Below are positions 61,946 to 64,000 of a DNA stretch of 64,000 bases, one piece after another; the stretch's first letter is position 1, and each line of letters starts with the position of its first letter. Under the pieces are notes generated by a model. That model had not been told where the DNA came from. It did not search any database and worked only from the letters and a program-made list of their open reading frames with translations. The stretch is from Comamonadaceae bacterium (GTDB lineage Bacteria > Pseudomonadota > Gammaproteobacteria > Burkholderiales > Burkholderiaceae_C). Both the position numbers and the translations under genes were made by a program. The DNA lies in contig JAIXRJ010000016.1 in assembly GCA_027485235.1 (NCBI GenBank), positions 51,123 to 115,122 on the forward strand, written 5' to 3'.

Positions 61946-63364
61946 ATGAACTCAAGTCTGGCCACGGTCGCCTACATCGGCGCGACCATTCTCTTCATCC
62001 TCAGCCTGGGCGGTTTGTCCAACCAGGAAACCGCACGGCGCGGCAACCTCTACGGCATGATCGGCATGAGCTTGGCCGTGCTGGCCACCATCTTTGGCCC
62101 GCAAGTCACGGCCGAGGGCATCCCCATGATCGTGGGCTCGGTGCTGGTTGGCGCACTCATCGGTCTGTACGCTGCGCGCAAAGTGCAGATGACCCAAATG
62201 CCCGAACTCGTGGCGCTCATGCACAGCATGGTCGGCATGGCGGCGGCGCTGGTGGGTTATGCCACTTACGTGGACCCCGAAGCTTCCAAGAATTTGGAAG
62301 GCGCAGCGCACGCCATCCACGCGGGTGAAATCTACATCGGCATCTTCATTGGCGCAGTGACCTTCTCCGGTTCGGTGGCGGCGTTTGGCAAGTTGTCTGG
62401 CCGCATCGGTGGCAGCCCCTTGTTGTTGCCTGCACGCCATTGGCTCAACTTGGTGGGCTTGATCGCGGTGATTTATTTTGGCCGTGAATTCATGAACGCC
62501 CACACGGTGGAAGAAGGCATGCTGCCCTTGTTCATCATGACCGCCATCGCCTTGCTGTTCGGCATCCACATGGTCATGGCCATTGGTGGTGCGGACATGC
62601 CGGTGGTGGTGTCCATGCTCAACAGCTACTCCGGTTGGGCCGCAGCGGCCACCGGCTTCATGCTGAGCAATGACTTGCTGATCGTGATTGGTGCCTTGGT
62701 CGGCTCGAGCGGCGCGATTTTGTCCTACATCATGTGCAATGCGATGAACCGCAGCTTCATCAGCGTGATCGCCGGGGGCTTTGGCACCACGGCCGCCGCG
62801 CCCAAGCCCACGGGCGAAGCGGCTGAGCCGCAAGGTGAAGTCAGCCCGATCTTGGCCGTTGAGACCGCCGAAATGCTGCGCGAGGCCAAGAATGTGATCA
62901 TCGTTCCCGGTTATGGCATGGCCGTGGCGCAGGCCCAGCACACGGTGTTCGAAATCACCAAGACATTGCGCGACAAAGGTGTGAACGTGCGCTTTGGCAT
63001 TCACCCGGTGGCGGGCCGCATGCCAGGCCACATGAACGTCTTGTTGGCCGAGGCCAAAGTGCCCTACGACATCGTGTTCGAAATGGACGAGCTCAACGAC
63101 GACTTCCCGGACACCGACGTGGCCATCGTGATCGGTGCCAACGACATCGTGAACCCCGCCGCGCAAGACGACCCGACGAGCCCGATCGCCGGCATGCCGG
63201 TGCTCGAGGTTTGGAAGGCCCGCAACAGCATTGTGATGAAGCGTTCCATGGCCAGCGGCTACGCCGGTGTGGACAACCCGCTCTTCTACAAAGACAACAA
63301 CCGCATGTTGTTTGGCGATGCCAAGAAGATGCTCGACGAAGTGCTGATGGCCTTGAAGGCTTGA
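61946..63364 (+). CDS. pntB: NAD(P) transhydrogenase subunit beta
   Basis: Beta subunit of the proton-pumping transhydrogenase: nine membrane helices followed by the NADP-binding dIII domain. The 472-residue protein shows the helices through about residue 270, a short linker, then [20 protein letters not shown] and the NADP-contact [20 protein letters not shown] and [20 protein letters not shown]. The ATG at 61946 has AAAGAG. It is followed by a terminator. Complete pair with pntA. Confidence 0.96.
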   Translation: MNSSLATVAYIGATILFILSLGGLSNQETARRGNLYGMIGMSLAVLATIFGPQVTAEGIPMIVGSVLVGALIGLYAARKVQMTQMPELVALMHSMVGMAAALVGYATYVDPEASKNLEGAAHAIHAGEIYIGIFIGAVTFSGSVAAFGKLSGRIGGSPLLLPARHWLNLVGLIAVIYFGREFMNAHTVEEGMLPLFIMTAIALLFGIHMVMAIGGADMPVVVSMLNSYSGWAAAATGFMLSNDLLIVIGALVGSSGAILSYIMCNAMNRSFISVIAGGFGTTAAAPKPTGEAAEPQGEVSPILAVETAEMLREAKNVIIVPGYGMAVAQAQHTVFEITKTLRDKGVNVRFGIHPVAGRMPGHMNVLLAEAKVPYDIVFEMDELNDDFPDTDVAIVIGANDIVNPAAQDDPTSPIAGMPVLEVWKARNSIVMKRSMASGYAGVDNPLFYKDNNRMLFGDAKKMLDEVLMALKA

Positions 63365-63385
63365 GGACGCCGCCGCACTTCAGAC

Positions 63386-63408
63386 AAGGGCCCCCCGTGG
63401 CCCTTTTT
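63386..63408 (+). terminator. rho-independent terminator after pntB
   Basis: A seven-base stem AAGGGCC / GGCCCTT with a six-base loop and six T residues. Confidence 0.85.
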
Positions 63409-63665
63409 TGCTGAGGGCGACTGGCCGAATTTTCTCTTTCCCATGGGGGTCAGCAAGGTGATGGGCTGAGGTGTAGGTCTTGGCGATTGCAGCGGTCGCG
63501 CAAGGCCGGCGCTTGTTTTTTCACCGTGCAAATTGGGGCTGCCGCAGTGCGCCGATGGGCTGCCCAAGGGTTTTCGCCTTGGCCTGAACCCTCGGGAAAT
63601 CGAGCATCTGCGAGAGTCAGTTTGACGTCAGGAGTGCGGTAGACTGACCCACAGGAGATCCCCGT

Positions 63666-64000
63666 ATGAACCTGAACCCCGTTTGGCTCAAGAGTTACCC
63701 CGAAGGTGTCCCCGCCGACATCGATCCCAGCCAATACAATTCGCTGGTGGGCTTGCTCGAAGAGAGTTTTACCAAATACGCCGATCGCACGGCCTACAGC
63801 TTCATGGGCAAGGAATTGAGCTTTGCCCAAACCGACCAGGAAAGCTTGGCCTTGGCGGCTTACTTGCAATCCTTGGGCTTGAGCAAAGGCGATCGCGTTG
63901 CGGTCATGATGCCCAATGTGCCGCAGTACCCGGTGGCGGTGGCGGCCATTTTGCGGGCCGGTTTGGTGGTGGTCAATGTCAACCCGCTGTACACCGCCCG
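63666..64000 (+). CDS. fadD: long-chain fatty-acid-CoA ligase, cut by window edge
   Basis: Start of an acyl-CoA ligase of the FadD type, which activates fatty acids on entry to beta-oxidation. The 111 visible residues run from ATG 63666 (AGGAG upstream) and include LNPVWLKSYPEGVPADIDP, the conserved N-terminus of FadD, SFTKYADRTAYSFMGKELSF and GDRVAVMMPNVPQYPVAVAAILRAG. The P-loop and the rest lie beyond the window. Between the pntB terminator and this start (63409-63665) I see no gene or recognised site. Assignment to fadD rather than another AMP ligase is likely. Confidence 0.85.
   Translation, partial: MNLNPVWLKSYPEGVPADIDPSQYNSLVGLLEESFTKYADRTAYSFMGKELSFAQTDQESLALAAYLQSLGLSKGDRVAVMMPNVPQYPVAVAAILRAGLVVVNVNPLYTA

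Noticed and set aside
63622..63645. Possible TTGACG / TAGACT promoter before the fadD-like gene
   Set aside because: The spacer is only 12 bases, too short for a sigma-70 promoter.
1..64000. tRNA, rRNA, CRISPR arrays, prophage or complete insertion sequences
   Set aside because: I looked for T-loop motifs, regularly spaced direct repeats, integrases and transposases and found none that could be supported.

Overview
The window looks like chromosome from a betaproteobacterium of the order Burkholderiales, most likely family Comamonadaceae (Limnohabitans/Rhodoferax-like). This rests on high-GC coding with strong third-position bias, a phasin (polyhydroxyalkanoate metabolism), a Calvin-type class II aldolase next to pyk, a Bug-family receptor, and familiar beta-proteobacterial neighbourhoods (pyk-fba-purC-purE-purK-tsaC, rimI beside a family 4 uracil-DNA glycosylase, uvrA divergent from ssb). 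I placed it by eye from protein motifs and gene order, without database searches. Coding density is high. I saw no rRNA, tRNA, CRISPR array, prophage or intact insertion sequence.

Layout. 1-6994: a truncated metallophosphoesterase, an AAA/DUF4143 ATPase, an old yellow enzyme with a tiny overlapping reading frame after it, a DnaQ-like exonuclease, a membrane-anchored hypothetical, a phasin, a crotonase-fold protein and an RhtA-type exporter. 7161-10401: yajC-secD-secF. 10454-16236: dprA, a broken PAP2-type phosphatase facing the lipid A modification gene eptA, then def-fmt-azlC-azlD. 16353-26975: lower glycolysis (pgk, pyk, fba), purine synthesis (purC, purE, purK), a desaturase, an Mpo1-like protein, the co-chaperone cnoX and the t6A synthase tsaC. 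27034-30703 (minus): OmpW, a GDSL lipoprotein, a SemiSWEET and DacB. 30756-33820: a tightly overlapping run of DMT transporter, tsaB, rimI and uracil-DNA glycosylase. 33854-42837: DMT transporter, pyrF, and a fatty-acid/detoxification neighbourhood (enoyl-CoA hydratase-like, acyl-CoA dehydrogenase, two glutathione transferases, acyl-CoA ligase, family VIII-type serine hydrolase, PaaI-type thioesterase). 42895-49298: an accessory catabolic cluster (Bug receptor, GMC oxidoreductase, aldehyde dehydrogenase, class III CoA-transferase) divergent from a LysR regulator, with a decayed gene fragment after it. 49716-64000: CYTH phosphatase, small hypotheticals, uvrA/ssb, DUF3422, mnmA, lytic transglycosylase, TSUP exporter, Nudix hydrolase, pntA-pntB, and the start of a fadD-like ligase.

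How it works together. Most of the window is core growth machinery: protein export, N-terminal formyl processing, glycolysis, purine and pyrimidine synthesis, tRNA modification, DNA repair and NADPH supply. The clearest physiological module outside the core is the 42895-49298 cluster. Its enzymes fit oxidation of an alcohol to an aldehyde to an acid and then a CoA thioester, with a periplasmic organic-acid receptor and a LysR switch; the substrate cannot be read from sequence. The most interesting single observation is the N-terminus of the uracil-DNA glycosylase. It resembles the clamp-loader-binding peptide of the DNA polymerase III psi subunit and sits beside rimI, where psi is found in gamma-proteobacteria. 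Other points of interest are several promoters whose -10 box lies only 6-8 bases before the start codon (possible leaderless mRNAs) and the loss of catalytic residues in both crotonase-fold proteins.
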